Assembly: GCA_021324635.1 (NCBI GenBank)
Contig: JAJPIS010000061.1
Coordinates: forward strand, 1 to 64,000
From: Gemmatimonadota bacterium
GTDB taxonomy: Bacteria > Gemmatimonadota > Gemmatimonadetes > Gemmatimonadales > Gemmatimonadaceae
Direction of reading: 5' to 3'
Length of the DNA: 64,000 bases
In this document: one piece after another, positions 25,961-34,879 of the stretch
How the letters are laid out: the number at the start of each line of letters is the position of its first letter
Numbering within the stretch: the first letter of the stretch is position 1
Notes under the pieces: generated by a model
What the model saw: the letters and a program-made list of their open reading frames with translations, nothing else
The model's database searches: none
What the model was told of the DNA's origin: nothing
Position numbers and translations under genes: made by a program

Positions 25961-28009
25961 CTACAGCGCCTTGCTGGCGGGGAGCTCCGAGACGGCGCGC
26001 CATGCCTGATCGATCGCGACGTCGGTGTACGCGGTCGCGCCCGAGTCGGAGTTGGCGATCGTGATCCGGCCGAACGGCCTCCGGCCGATCTCGTGCGGGG
26101 CCTGGCCGGGCGGCCACTCAGGGTCGAACAGCGGGTTGTACTCGTAGCCGTACCCGTGCGGCCAGCGGTTCACCATGATGGCGACGATGTCGCGCGCCGG
26201 ATCGAAGCCGCCCGCGCCGAGCGCGCGCGCCAGCTGATCGCGGATCTCACGCTCGAACGTCTCGAACGTCGTCCCGAGTAGCTCGGTGCGACCGGCAATC
26301 TGCTGCTCCCGGACGGGCAGTCCGGGCTTGCACGGCGTGCGCACGAGGTGGAGCAGCGTCGGCTCGTCGGGCGTCCGCGGGCTGCTGTAGCGGCCGATGT
26401 TCACGGTCCAGTTCAGGCTGACCGACGACCAGTAGGCGCCCGGTGCACTGATGCTCGAGACACCGAGCCGCTGAAATGCGCGCCAGCTCCGGATGCCGAC
26501 GCTCGCGTAGACGAGGGGAACCTTGACGAGATAGTGCAGCGCCCGCTTCTGCGGGTCGGGGAGCTCGGGGCAGAGATACGGGATCATCATGTTCCACCCC
26601 GCGAGCACGACGCTCGCCCCCCGGACGGCGAACACGATGGGATGCCGTCCGTCCGACGGCGTGTACAGAACCTCGACGTCGGCCGCCGAGCTGGGATCGC
26701 CGACGTGCCGCACGCGGATCGCCATGCTGTTGAGGCGGATGCGAACCGGTGACTGCGGCCGATCGAGTGCGGCGTAGTTCGCGATTGCCGTCACGATGTC
26801 TTCGGCCGTGTCGCCCGTCAGGGCGCCGGGCACGAGTCGCCGCACGAGTGCTCGCGCGATCGAGGCATTCCCATCGGGGAAGTGGAACCGGTACGACCCG
26901 CCGGTCGCATAGCCGGCCGCCGTGTAGCTCATCCGCGGCGCGGCGCCGGGCGCAAGGCCGAGGCCCTGAAATCCCGGGAGTCCCATCGCCCAACAATCCA
27001 GTGCCGGCTGGGCGTCGATGCCGACGCCCCACTCGCCGTGCGTGCGCGTCTGGTAGAAGCGGACCGCCTCTGGCCGCGCGCCGACCACGGTGAGCAGGAA
27101 GTCCTTGTAGCTGATCCGCGACAGCTTGGCCTTCTTCTCCGCCGAGGAGAGGCCCGGCATGAAGTCCGTCGTGCCCTCCTCGATGCGGAGCACATCGTGC
27201 TGCGCCTCGGGTGAGAGCGGTGTCCGGGCAAGGAATTCCGGCCACCCGCTACCTGCGCCAGGTCGGCCACCGCGCCCGCCGCGCGGGACGCCGACGGCCA
27301 GCCGATCCTGACCGAACGTCTCCCGATCGAAGAAGACCGCGGGGTGCAATCCGAGGGACGGGTACAGGTGGTCGTCCGTTGCCGTCGAGGCGAGCGCCGG
27401 CGGATCGATCCCCAGCTCCCGGAGCAACCCGTCCGCGACGCGACTGTACGGGGTCGGACTGTCGATGTCCAGCGTGCCGCCGTTCAAGAGGAGCATGCGG
27501 CGCCCGATGTGGAACTCGTTGCGCTTGGCGTGTCCGCCGAAATCGTCGTGGTTGTCGAGGATGAGGATCCGGGCCGCAGGATTGCGGGCGCGATAGAAGT
27601 ACGCCGCCGCCAGCCCGCTGATCCCACCGCCGACCACGATCAGGTCGTACCGCTCGCCGACATCGACCGGCCGCCCGGCCGTCTGCCAGAAGCGGCCGTC
27701 CCGGACCGCGTGTGCCGCCTCGAACGAGCCCGGATGGCTCCCGCGCAGTCCGGTCCGAGTCGGCGGATAGTATCCCGGCTCGTCCTGTGGGCCAGGCCCG
27801 GGGGGCTCTCGCCCGCGCTCGTGGCCCGCGCCCGCGGGTGCCAACGGGTCGATCCATCGACCGGCCAGGAGTCCACCCACACCCAGCGCGACCCCGTTGA
27901 CGAAGTCTCGCCGCGTGATATCCCGATCCATTCCCAGCGCACGATCCCGTGCGCCGTCGCTGGCCGCCCAGGGCCCGGGCGGGGGGTCAGGCGTGTCGGT
28001 ATCGGTCAC
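25961..28009 (-). CDS. Tat-exported FAD-dependent amine dehydrogenase, spermidine-dehydrogenase-like
   Basis: 682 residues. The N-terminus carries DITRRDFVNGVALGVGG, a twin-arginine signal (about 29-60). The dinucleotide fold follows at about 125: LIVVGGGISGLAAAYFYRA, then DNHDDFGGHAKRNEF, a pattern of the SpdH flavoproteins that oxidise spermidine in Pseudomonas. The length is close to that family (about 620) plus a long export region. The start is GTG 28009. ATG 27931, just before the Tat motif, is an alternative. It lies 13 bp after the permease gene on the same strand. The substrate is inferred from the family only. Confidence 0.8.
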   Translation of the reverse strand: MTDTDTPDPPPGPWAASDGARDRALGMDRDITRRDFVNGVALGVGGLLAGRWIDPLAPAGAGHERGREPPGPGPQDEPGYYPPTRTGLRGSHPGSFEAAHAVRDGRFWQTAGRPVDVGERYDLIVVGGGISGLAAAYFYRARNPAARILILDNHDDFGGHAKRNEFHIGRRMLLLNGGTLDIDSPTPYSRVADGLLRELGIDPPALASTATDDHLYPSLGLHPAVFFDRETFGQDRLAVGVPRGGRGGRPGAGSGWPEFLARTPLSPEAQHDVLRIEEGTTDFMPGLSSAEKKAKLSRISYKDFLLTVVGARPEAVRFYQTRTHGEWGVGIDAQPALDCWAMGLPGFQGLGLAPGAAPRMSYTAAGYATGGSYRFHFPDGNASIARALVRRLVPGALTGDTAEDIVTAIANYAALDRPQSPVRIRLNSMAIRVRHVGDPSSAADVEVLYTPSDGRHPIVFAVRGASVVLAGWNMMIPYLCPELPDPQKRALHYLVKVPLVYASVGIRSWRAFQRLGVSSISAPGAYWSSVSLNWTVNIGRYSSPRTPDEPTLLHLVRTPCKPGLPVREQQIAGRTELLGTTFETFEREIRDQLARALGAGGFDPARDIVAIMVNRWPHGYGYEYNPLFDPEWPPGQAPHEIGRRPFGRITIANSDSGATAYTDVAIDQAWRAVSELPASKAL

Positions 28010-28022
28010 GGCTCGGCGCCCC

Positions 28023-29498
28023 TCACCCCTGAGCGACCCGCGCCGCCGGCGCTGCGACCTCGATCGCCCGACCGCCGCCGCGGCGGATCGCTCGGTGATA
28101 GAGGAGCGCCGCGAGCCCCAGGAAGATCAACGTGCCCACGATCATCTTCGTCTCGAACACCCACCCCGACTCGCCGCCTCCGGGCGGGATGAACGCCAGC
28201 ACCGCGCCGATCGCGGAGACGAGCGTGCCCGCGACGCCGGCAAAGAGCAGCGTCGGCCGCCGGTACCGGACGACGACGAAGTCGTGCCTCAGCGCCAGCG
28301 CGATGAGGGCGATGAACACATAGATGTACGGCAGTAGCTGCAACACCACGGCGAGTAGCAGAAGGATCCTGTATCCCTCCTGCACTGTCGACCCGAAGAA
28401 GCTCATCGCCAGCACCGCGCACGATGCGATTCCCTGCACGATGAGCGAGACGTAGGGTGTCGCGTAGCGCGGGTGCAGCTTACCGAGAGCGGCCGGAAGG
28501 TAGTGGTCGAGCCCCGCGACGAACGGAATGCGCGCCGCTCCGGCCAACCATGCTGACGTCGCGCCGGCGATGGCGATCGTGAGGAGCAGGGCGACTGGCG
28601 GCACGATCCAGCTGATGCCGATCCTGTCGGCCATTCGCCCGACCGCCTGCACGATCCCCTGCACGGCGCCGATCTCCTTGGCCGGCATGGCGAGCAGCAC
28701 CGCAATCGTCGCAGCGGCGTACAGCGAGCCGGCGATGAGGCCGCCCCAGACGACCGCGCGAGGCAGCGTCCGCCGGGGCTCCTGGATCTCGTCTCCCATG
28801 ACCGACGCCAACTCCAGCCCGACGAGGGAGAAGCAGATGACACCGAAGGTACCGACGAGGTGCCACTGCATGCCGCCGACACGGAAATCCCGGGCGTGGA
28901 GTGGAATCCCGTGCGCGCGCGAGACCGCCACCGCCAGGGCGACGAGCAGCACGGCGGCGGCCGCCGACCCGATACCGCCCACGTTGTTGACCCATTTCCC
29001 GATCCGCAGGCCGAGCACATTGACGCCCGTCATGAGCCAGAGCACCAGCGTGGCCATGATCGATACATAGGCCGTGTCGTTGCCGAGCGCCGCCATCTTC
29101 GCGCCACCGATGAAGACGGAGATGCCGACGACGTAGAGCACGAGCGTCGGGATGTAGAACACGTTGTTGGTCCAGTAGCACCAGCCCGAAATGAAGCCGT
29201 GGAAATCGCCGAACACCTCCTTTGTCCAGAGATACACACCGCCTTCGTGCGGGTACCGCGTGGACAGCTCGATGACGGCGAGACCCTGCGGCACGAAAAA
29301 GAATGCCAGGGCCAGGAGCCACATCCACACGGTGACCGGCCCGCTGGCGGCGATGACCGGCACCGTGTTGAGGTTCAGGATGGCAACGACGAACAACAGG
29401 ACGAGATCCCGCTGCCCGAGTGCCCGCGCCAGCCGCGGGACGGCGGACGGCGTCCGGCCGCCCGCCGCCGCCAGCGCGACTTCGAGACTCTCGGGCAC
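28023..29498 (-). CDS. APC-family amino acid/polyamine permease
   Basis: 491 residues, about 12 TM segments, inner membrane. The opening helix VAILNLNTVPVIAASGP and the next, FFVPQGLAVIELSTRYPHEGG, match the APC (LeuT-fold) pattern with the unwound helix 1 and E-L-x-x-x-P-x-E-G-G. It sits in a three-gene operon with an aminotransferase (9 bp upstream) and the FAD amine dehydrogenase (13 bp downstream), so uptake of the amine or amino acid they degrade is likely. The start is GTG 29498. Confidence 0.87.
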   Translation of the reverse strand: MPESLEVALAAAGGRTPSAVPRLARALGQRDLVLLFVVAILNLNTVPVIAASGPVTVWMWLLALAFFFVPQGLAVIELSTRYPHEGGVYLWTKEVFGDFHGFISGWCYWTNNVFYIPTLVLYVVGISVFIGGAKMAALGNDTAYVSIMATLVLWLMTGVNVLGLRIGKWVNNVGGIGSAAAAVLLVALAVAVSRAHGIPLHARDFRVGGMQWHLVGTFGVICFSLVGLELASVMGDEIQEPRRTLPRAVVWGGLIAGSLYAAATIAVLLAMPAKEIGAVQGIVQAVGRMADRIGISWIVPPVALLLTIAIAGATSAWLAGAARIPFVAGLDHYLPAALGKLHPRYATPYVSLIVQGIASCAVLAMSFFGSTVQEGYRILLLLAVVLQLLPYIYVFIALIALALRHDFVVVRYRRPTLLFAGVAGTLVSAIGAVLAFIPPGGGESGWVFETKMIVGTLIFLGLAALLYHRAIRRGGGRAIEVAAPAARVAQG

Positions 29499-29507
29499 GT
29501 CGGCGGC

Positions 29508-30905
29508 TCAGGTGGCCGCGGCCGACAGCTCGCGCTCGCCGCTCGACGGCGCCGACCGGGCCCGCTGTGCCCGGGCCACCAGTGGCGCGACCTCGGCGAA
29601 CACGGCCAAATGGCGATCGATATCGGCCTCGCTGTGAGCCACCGAGATGCTCCACTGCTCATCCCACCAGTACGGCTGCGGGATGACGCCGCGGTTGGTC
29701 ATCGCGAACCAGTAGTGCCGCCAGCTCTCGGTGTCGGCCGCGAGCCAATCCCGATAGGTCCGGATCGGCCGGTCGAAGAACATCAGCGCGCCGTTCGATC
29801 CGGCGCCGATCACGTACGCTCGCAATCCACTTCGATCGATCTCGGCGCGGTAGCCCTCGACGAGGCGCGTATTGAGGCGCGTGACGTGCTCGTACGCGGC
29901 CGGCGTCAGCACCTCCCGGAACGTCGCGAGCCCCGCCGCCATGGCGACCGGGTTGGTGTTGTAGGTCCCGCCGTGGAACACCTTGTGGTCGGCGATGAGG
30001 TTCATGATCGCCCGCGTCGCGGCGAACGCCGCGAGTGAAAAGCCGCCCCCGATCGACTTCGCGAGGCAGATGATGTCGGGCTTCACGCCGAAGTACTCAC
30101 AGGCGCCGCCGCGCGCGAGCTTGGCGCCGGTCTTGACCTCGTCGAAGATGAGCAGCGCGCCGTGCGCACGTGTGATCTCACGCAGCCGCTGATGATACCC
30201 CGGGTCCGGCATGAGGATGCCGACATTCATCATGATCGGCTCGACGATGACGGCTGCGATCTCCCCCGGGTACCTGGCGAAAAGGCGCTCGACCCCTTCC
30301 GGGTCGTTGAACTGCGCCACGAGCGTGTTGGCGAGCGTCGCCCGCGTGATCCCCAGCCCGCCGGGCACCGACGTCGGCATCGCGGGGTCGCCGATCTCCG
30401 GCGCCTTGGGCTTGACCGATACGAGCGCCGAGTCATGCAGTCCGTGGTAGCCGCCCTCCATCTTGATGATGCGCTCACGCCCGGTCGCGGCGCGCGCGAG
30501 CCGAACCGCGTGCATGGTGGCCTCGGTGCCGCTGTTGCCGAATCGCACCATCTCGACCGGGAATCGCGCGCAGATCTCCTCGGCGAGGGCGTTCTCCGCG
30601 TCATGCGGCATGCCGAACATCGTTCCGGTCTCGAGCTTCGCGCGGACGGCGCGGACCACGGCCGGATGGCAGTGCCCGGCCATCAGGGCGCCGAAGCACA
30701 TGTTGAAATCGATGTACTCGTTGCCGTCGATGTCGCGGATCCGGGATCCCTTGCCGTCCCGGACGTGCAGCGGGTACGGCTCGTACGACCGGTAGTTGCT
30801 GGCGACCCCGAGCGGCAGTCGCGTGGACGCCGTGGTGTGTGCGGCGCGCGATCTCGGGGTGCGCTGGATATAGGTGTCGATCTCGTGCTGGAGCGTGTCG
30901 GGCAT
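29508..30905 (-). CDS. class III PLP aminotransferase (HemL-like, probable beta-amino acid or omega-transaminase)
   Basis: 465 residues. ATG 30905 has AGAGGAGA upstream. Fold-type I motifs: RFGNSGTEATMHAVRLARA, EGGYHGLHDS, IVEPIMMN, LLIFDEVKTG and the PLP Lys in CLAKSIGGGFS. It resembles glutamate-1-semialdehyde aminomutase, but no heme genes are nearby. With a permease, an amine dehydrogenase and a malonate-semialdehyde dehydrogenase around it, a transaminase acting on beta-alanine or a related amino acid is more likely. Confidence 0.82.
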   Translation of the reverse strand: MPDTLQHEIDTYIQRTPRSRAAHTTASTRLPLGVASNYRSYEPYPLHVRDGKGSRIRDIDGNEYIDFNMCFGALMAGHCHPAVVRAVRAKLETGTMFGMPHDAENALAEEICARFPVEMVRFGNSGTEATMHAVRLARAATGRERIIKMEGGYHGLHDSALVSVKPKAPEIGDPAMPTSVPGGLGITRATLANTLVAQFNDPEGVERLFARYPGEIAAVIVEPIMMNVGILMPDPGYHQRLREITRAHGALLIFDEVKTGAKLARGGACEYFGVKPDIICLAKSIGGGFSLAAFAATRAIMNLIADHKVFHGGTYNTNPVAMAAGLATFREVLTPAAYEHVTRLNTRLVEGYRAEIDRSGLRAYVIGAGSNGALMFFDRPIRTYRDWLAADTESWRHYWFAMTNRGVIPQPYWWDEQWSISVAHSEADIDRHLAVFAEVAPLVARAQRARSAPSSGERELSAAAT

Positions 30906-31395
30906 GGCGGTCTCCTCTGGGGCCCCATCCGTGTCCGGCCCCGCCGCTCGGCGCGCGGAACGGGCGCGTAGCGCGTCGGCGACGCGTACGTCGGCGCCAG
31001 GCGTCGGCCCGTGGGACGGGCGTGCAGCGGGCGGGGACGTACGACAGAGCCGGAGCACCTGGACCCCGGGTGGTGTGACGGCGAAGCTGATCGATGGCAC
31101 GGCGGTGTGTGACCCACACCGCTGACCGGCGCCTGCTGCTACCGCGCGAGATGCCGCGCTGCGCTATCCACTCCGCTGGGGGCCATCGGGACGCCGGATC
31201 TGGGACAGGCGCCTGGGATAGGGCCAGAGGTCCCGGCGTGCGACTCCACGAGGTGCTGCTATTAAGGGGTACTGCGCTGGGCGTACCCTGTCCAGCCGTC
31301 GTCGGGCGGCCAACCGAGGGTTGGCGCGCCGGGACTGCCGCGGACGGCACCGGGCGACCGCATCGGATCCGCTCCGACGCCCGTGTCCGCCCCGC
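30906..31395. other. 490-bp gene-free region upstream of the aminotransferase operon
   Basis: No supported reading frame. It contains an operator-like inverted repeat at 31102-31122 (8-bp arms GCGGTGTG / CACACCGC, 5-nt spacer), a 7-bp hairpin at 31309-31325 that may end the molybdopterin-subunit transcript, and an AT-rich stretch at about 31260-31268 (TATTAAGG). The last lies in the right place for a minus-strand promoter of the aminotransferase operon. Confidence 0.5.
31102..31122. promoter_or_regulatory. operator-like palindrome upstream of aminotransferase operon
   Basis: GCGGTGTG (31102-31109) and its exact complement CACACCGC (31115-31122) flank five bases. It lies about 200 bp upstream of the aminotransferase start. 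It has the size and symmetry of a dimeric regulator site, but no regulator gene is adjacent. Confidence 0.35.
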
Positions 31396-33729
31396 CTACG
31401 GCCGTCCGGGTCCCTCCGACACCGAGCTCACCGGGGCCGCCGCCATGGCCTGCTTGACCCGGGTGGGCGTGAACGGCAACTCGCGCAGCCGGGCGCCGGT
31501 CGCATCGAAGACGGCGTTCGCGATGGCCGCCGCGACCGGGCAGGCAGCCGGCTCACCCGCGCCCCACGCGGGAGCGTCCCGGCGATCGAGCAGAGCGATG
31601 TCGATCGCGTCAGGCACGGCGGGGAAGGTGAGGATCGGGTAGCTGGACCAGTCGACACTGGTCACGCCCGAGGGGCCCCAGGTGACGCGTTCCTCGAGCG
31701 TCCGGCTGATGGACTGGATCGTCGCTCCCTCGATCTGATTCCGGAGCCCGTCGGGGTTGACGACGAGGCCGCAGTCGTGCGCCACGGCCATGCGCCGGAC
31801 GCGAATGGCGCCGGACTCCGGGTCGACCTCGACGGTCGCGACCGTCGCGACATAGGCGAAGGCATTCTCGTATTGAAGGAACGCGATGCCGCGGCCGGTC
31901 AGCGCCGCGGTCGCCGATCCGCGGCGGCGGGGTGCTGGTGAGGGCCGCCGGTCCCAGCGTGCGAGGTCGGCGGCCCGCTCCAGAACGGCCGCGGCGCGCG
32001 GGTCCCGCAGATGACGCAACCGGAACTGCACGGGATCCGTCCTGGCACGCGCGGCCAGCTCGTCCATGAAAGACTCGATCGCGAAGACATTGGCGGGCGC
32101 GCCCAGCCCGCGCATCGCCGACGGCCGGAGCACGCTCTCGTGCGTCCAGCGCACAGCGACCCGGTTGTTGGGAACGGCGTACGAGTGCGGCGCGTTGCGG
32201 TCGCCGCCCACGGTGCCGAGGACGAGCCCGCGCCCCATGAGCTGCCCGGCGAGCAGGTTCGACGCCTTGCCACCGGGCCGACTCGCGTGAGTGGGCGTCG
32301 TGACCATGTAGTCCCACGCGACGATGTCGCCGCGCCCGTCGAGCCCCGCGCGTACCTGCATCAGCATCGCGGGCCCCTTGGGGTCCCACCCGAGCTCCTC
32401 CTGACGCGACCACTGCACGCGTACCGGACGTCCGATGGCCTGGGAGAGCACCGCCGCGTCGGCGGCCGCGTCATCGGCCCCGTTGTGCCCGTAGCAGCCC
32501 GAGGCCTCGGTCCAGATGACCGACACGACAGCCGCCGGCACGCCCAACAGGTCGGCGATGGCGTCGCGCAGCGCGTAGGCCCCCTGTGTGCCGGACCAGA
32601 CCGTCACCCCGTCGCTGCGAACGTCGGCGACGGCACAGGACGGCCCGATCGAGCCGTGGCTCTGGTACGGTGTGCGATACTCGGCCGTGTGCTGGACGGC
32701 GGCTCCCCGCAGGGCGGCCGCCACGTCACCGACATTCGCGAGCGATTCGGGCGGTGCCGTGTCGGCCCGCATGCGATCGTACAGCGCCTCATACGCCGCA
32801 TCGCCGGCCTCGGACCCGAGCGTCCCGGACCCCCAGACGGCCCGCAGCGCCCGGGCGGCGTCGATCGCCTGCTCCTCGCGCTCCGCCACCACGCCCAGGA
32901 AGTCGCCCCGTCGCACGACGCGGACGGCGCCGGGCAGGTTCTGCACCGACGTCTCGTCGACCGACTGCAGCGTCGCGCCGGGTGCAGGCGGCCGAACGAC
33001 TCGGCCGTGCAGCATGCCCGGGATGCGGACGTTGTGAACGTAGAGGTGCGTCCCGAAGATCTTGTCGGGGAGATCGAGTCGGGGACTCGGTTGGCCGACA
33101 ACCGTATACTCGGCTGGGCGCTTGAGCGGCGCGTGCGGGTCGACCGCGCGATCGAAGCGGTGGCCGGCGAAGAGCGCACCGAACGAGACCGACGCCTCGC
33201 CACCATCGGCAATCGCCACGACCCCGTGGCGGACCTCCAATCGCTCGACCGGCGCCCCGAGGCGTGTGGCGGCGAGTGCGACCAGGATCTGTCGAGCCGT
33301 GGCGGCCGCCCGCCGCACGGCGGGTCCCGCGGTCTGGACTGTCTTGCTGCCGGTCGTCGACCCCTGGTTGGGCGTGCGACCCGTCGTCCCTTGAACGACC
33401 GTGATGCTCGCGACGGGGAAATCCAACTCCTCCGCGACGATCTGCGCGAGTGCCGTCTGCACGCCGGTCCCGAGCTCGACCTTCCCGCTGTAGAGCGTGA
33501 CACCGCCGTCAGCGCCGATCGCGAGCCAGGAATCGAGCGCGTCGAGCGGCGGTTCGCCCGCGGGCGCGCTCGGGTCGCCGGGCCGACTCGCGGCCGCGCG
33601 GCGCGGCGCGCCACCCACGTCGGTCGCCGCCATCACGCGCCAGTATGACACGTCCCCCGCCGACGCGAACGCCACGACCAGCGCCCCGGCCGTGCCGACG
33701 AATCGTCGCCGCGAGATATCTGCGCTCAT
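31396..33729 (-). CDS. molybdopterin-binding subunit, isoquinoline 1-oxidoreductase/xanthine dehydrogenase family
   Basis: 777 residues. Starts MSADISRRRFVGTAG, a Tat signal that would export the folded holoenzyme with its small subunit. Large-subunit features: SGKVELGTGVQTALAQIVAEE, QGTTGRTPNQGSTTGSKT, PSAMRGLGAPANVFAIESF and the catalytic-Glu region GAGEPAACPVAAAIANAVF. This is the IorB-type arrangement (no FAD subunit), which passes electrons to a periplasmic cytochrome. The ATG overlaps the stop of the 2Fe-2S gene. It hydroxylates an N-heterocycle or aldehyde. The substrate is unknown. Confidence 0.9.
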   Translation of the reverse strand: MSADISRRRFVGTAGALVVAFASAGDVSYWRVMAATDVGGAPRRAAASRPGDPSAPAGEPPLDALDSWLAIGADGGVTLYSGKVELGTGVQTALAQIVAEELDFPVASITVVQGTTGRTPNQGSTTGSKTVQTAGPAVRRAAATARQILVALAATRLGAPVERLEVRHGVVAIADGGEASVSFGALFAGHRFDRAVDPHAPLKRPAEYTVVGQPSPRLDLPDKIFGTHLYVHNVRIPGMLHGRVVRPPAPGATLQSVDETSVQNLPGAVRVVRRGDFLGVVAEREEQAIDAARALRAVWGSGTLGSEAGDAAYEALYDRMRADTAPPESLANVGDVAAALRGAAVQHTAEYRTPYQSHGSIGPSCAVADVRSDGVTVWSGTQGAYALRDAIADLLGVPAAVVSVIWTEASGCYGHNGADDAAADAAVLSQAIGRPVRVQWSRQEELGWDPKGPAMLMQVRAGLDGRGDIVAWDYMVTTPTHASRPGGKASNLLAGQLMGRGLVLGTVGGDRNAPHSYAVPNNRVAVRWTHESVLRPSAMRGLGAPANVFAIESFMDELAARARTDPVQFRLRHLRDPRAAAVLERAADLARWDRRPSPAPRRRGSATAALTGRGIAFLQYENAFAYVATVATVEVDPESGAIRVRRMAVAHDCGLVVNPDGLRNQIEGATIQSISRTLEERVTWGPSGVTSVDWSSYPILTFPAVPDAIDIALLDRRDAPAWGAGEPAACPVAAAIANAVFDATGARLRELPFTPTRVKQAMAAAPVSSVSEGPGRP

Positions 33730-34217
33730 GGCCGGCGCTCCTTGTGTCCGTTGCGGCGCGGCGGCGCCGCGCGCCGCACGGCGCGGAGGATCCGGAGGTG
33801 TGAGCCGCACCGGCAGAGATTCCCGGCGAGCGCCGTGCGGATCTGCTCCTCGGTCGGGTCGGGTGTGGCGGCCAGGAGCGCAGCGGCCGTCATCACCATC
33901 CCGCTCAGGCAGTAGCCGCACTGCCCGGCCTGTTCCTCGAGAAACGCGCGTTGAAGCGGGTGGGGCGAGTCGGCCGTGCCGAGCCCTTCGACCGTGCGAA
34001 CTGGGCGGTCCTTGACCGCGCTCACGGGGAGCGTGCACGACCGCACGGCCTCGGTCCCGAGGTGCACCGTGCATGCGCCGCACTGCCCCAATCCGCAGCC
34101 GAACTTGGGCCCGTTCAACTGGAGCTCGTTGCGCAGGACGTAGAGCAACGGCGTCTCGGGCGCGGCCGCCGTCTCGTGGCGGGTGCCGTTGACCGTCAGG
34201 ACGATCGGATCCCTCAT
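33726..34217 (-). CDS. (2Fe-2S)-binding subunit of the molybdenum hydroxylase
   Basis: 163 residues from ATG 34217, which has GAGG just upstream (a GTG at 34235 is possible). Two iron-sulfur clusters are visible. The ferredoxin-like one is at FGCGLGQCGACTVH plus RSCTLPV, and the helical one at QCGYCLSGMVM plus NLCRCG. It partners the molybdopterin subunit, whose ATG overlaps its TGA. It has no signal of its own, so export would be by hitch-hiking on the Tat signal of the large subunit. Confidence 0.93.
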   Translation of the reverse strand: MRDPIVLTVNGTRHETAAAPETPLLYVLRNELQLNGPKFGCGLGQCGACTVHLGTEAVRSCTLPVSAVKDRPVRTVEGLGTADSPHPLQRAFLEEQAGQCGYCLSGMVMTAAALLAATPDPTEEQIRTALAGNLCRCGSHLRILRAVRRAAPPRRNGHKERRP

Positions 34218-34431
34218 CGATGCCTCAGAGTGCACGCGCGGAGCGGAGCGAGGTCGTTCCCTAAGCTACGCCGGAGCACGGCCAAAGGGGGTCGGCGGCC
34301 GCCCTCCGGACGGGGCGGTCGAACGTTATGGGCTTCTAATAGGGCACGCCGCCAGGGTGACTGGGGCGGCGCCGGATCGTCTTCCAGTGCACCGGTTCGA
34401 TACGTCGCTCGCCTCCGAACGCCCTTCCCTC

Positions 34432-34845
34432 ATGCGCCGCTCTCTTCTCCTTGCCGTGCTGGCTTCGTTCACTGCTGCTCTTCCGGCGTTCGCCCAGGCG
34501 CGCCAGGTCGCCAGCAGCCCAACCGATCGGGGACAGACCCAGGAGCAGACCTTCTTCGAGTTTCAGGTCGAGAAGCCTGCCGAGTCCCGCCCGGGGAACC
34601 CCCGGCCGCAATACCCGTTCGCCCTGCTCAGCCGGGCCCGGAGCGGCGAAGTGACCGCCGAGTTCGTGGTCGATACGACCGGCCGCGTGGATATGAGCAC
34701 CTTCCAGGTCGTGAAGTCGACGGACAACGCCTTCAGCACGTCAGTGCGGAACGCGGTGGCGGCGATGCGCTTCTACCCGGCGGAGATCGCCGGCCACAAA
34801 GTGCGGGAGCTTGCCCAGCAGCACTTCGTCTTCGCGGCCCAGTAA
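34432..34845 (+). CDS. secreted TonB C-terminal-domain protein
   Basis: 137 residues. Signal peptide [22 protein letters not shown]. The rest, about 40-137, is a TonB_C-type domain: [20 protein letters not shown] and [20 protein letters not shown]. It lacks the usual N-terminal TM anchor and Pro-rich spacer, so it is probably a periplasmic protein and not an energy transducer. The start ATG 34432 is chosen from the signal sequence. The longer frame from 34183 overlaps the promoter region and the divergent 2Fe-2S gene. A related gene lies at 61899. Confidence 0.8.
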   Translation: MRRSLLLAVLASFTAALPAFAQARQVASSPTDRGQTQEQTFFEFQVEKPAESRPGNPRPQYPFALLSRARSGEVTAEFVVDTTGRVDMSTFQVVKSTDNAFSTSVRNAVAAMRFYPAEIAGHKVRELAQQHFVFAAQ

Positions 34846-34879
34846 CCGGCCCCCCGCGCAGCGTGTGAGGCCTTCGCCG

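Noticed and set aside
34320-34345. Promoter-like TAATAG near 34338 before the TonB-domain gene
   Set aside because: No -35 element at proper spacing, so not reported as a promoter.
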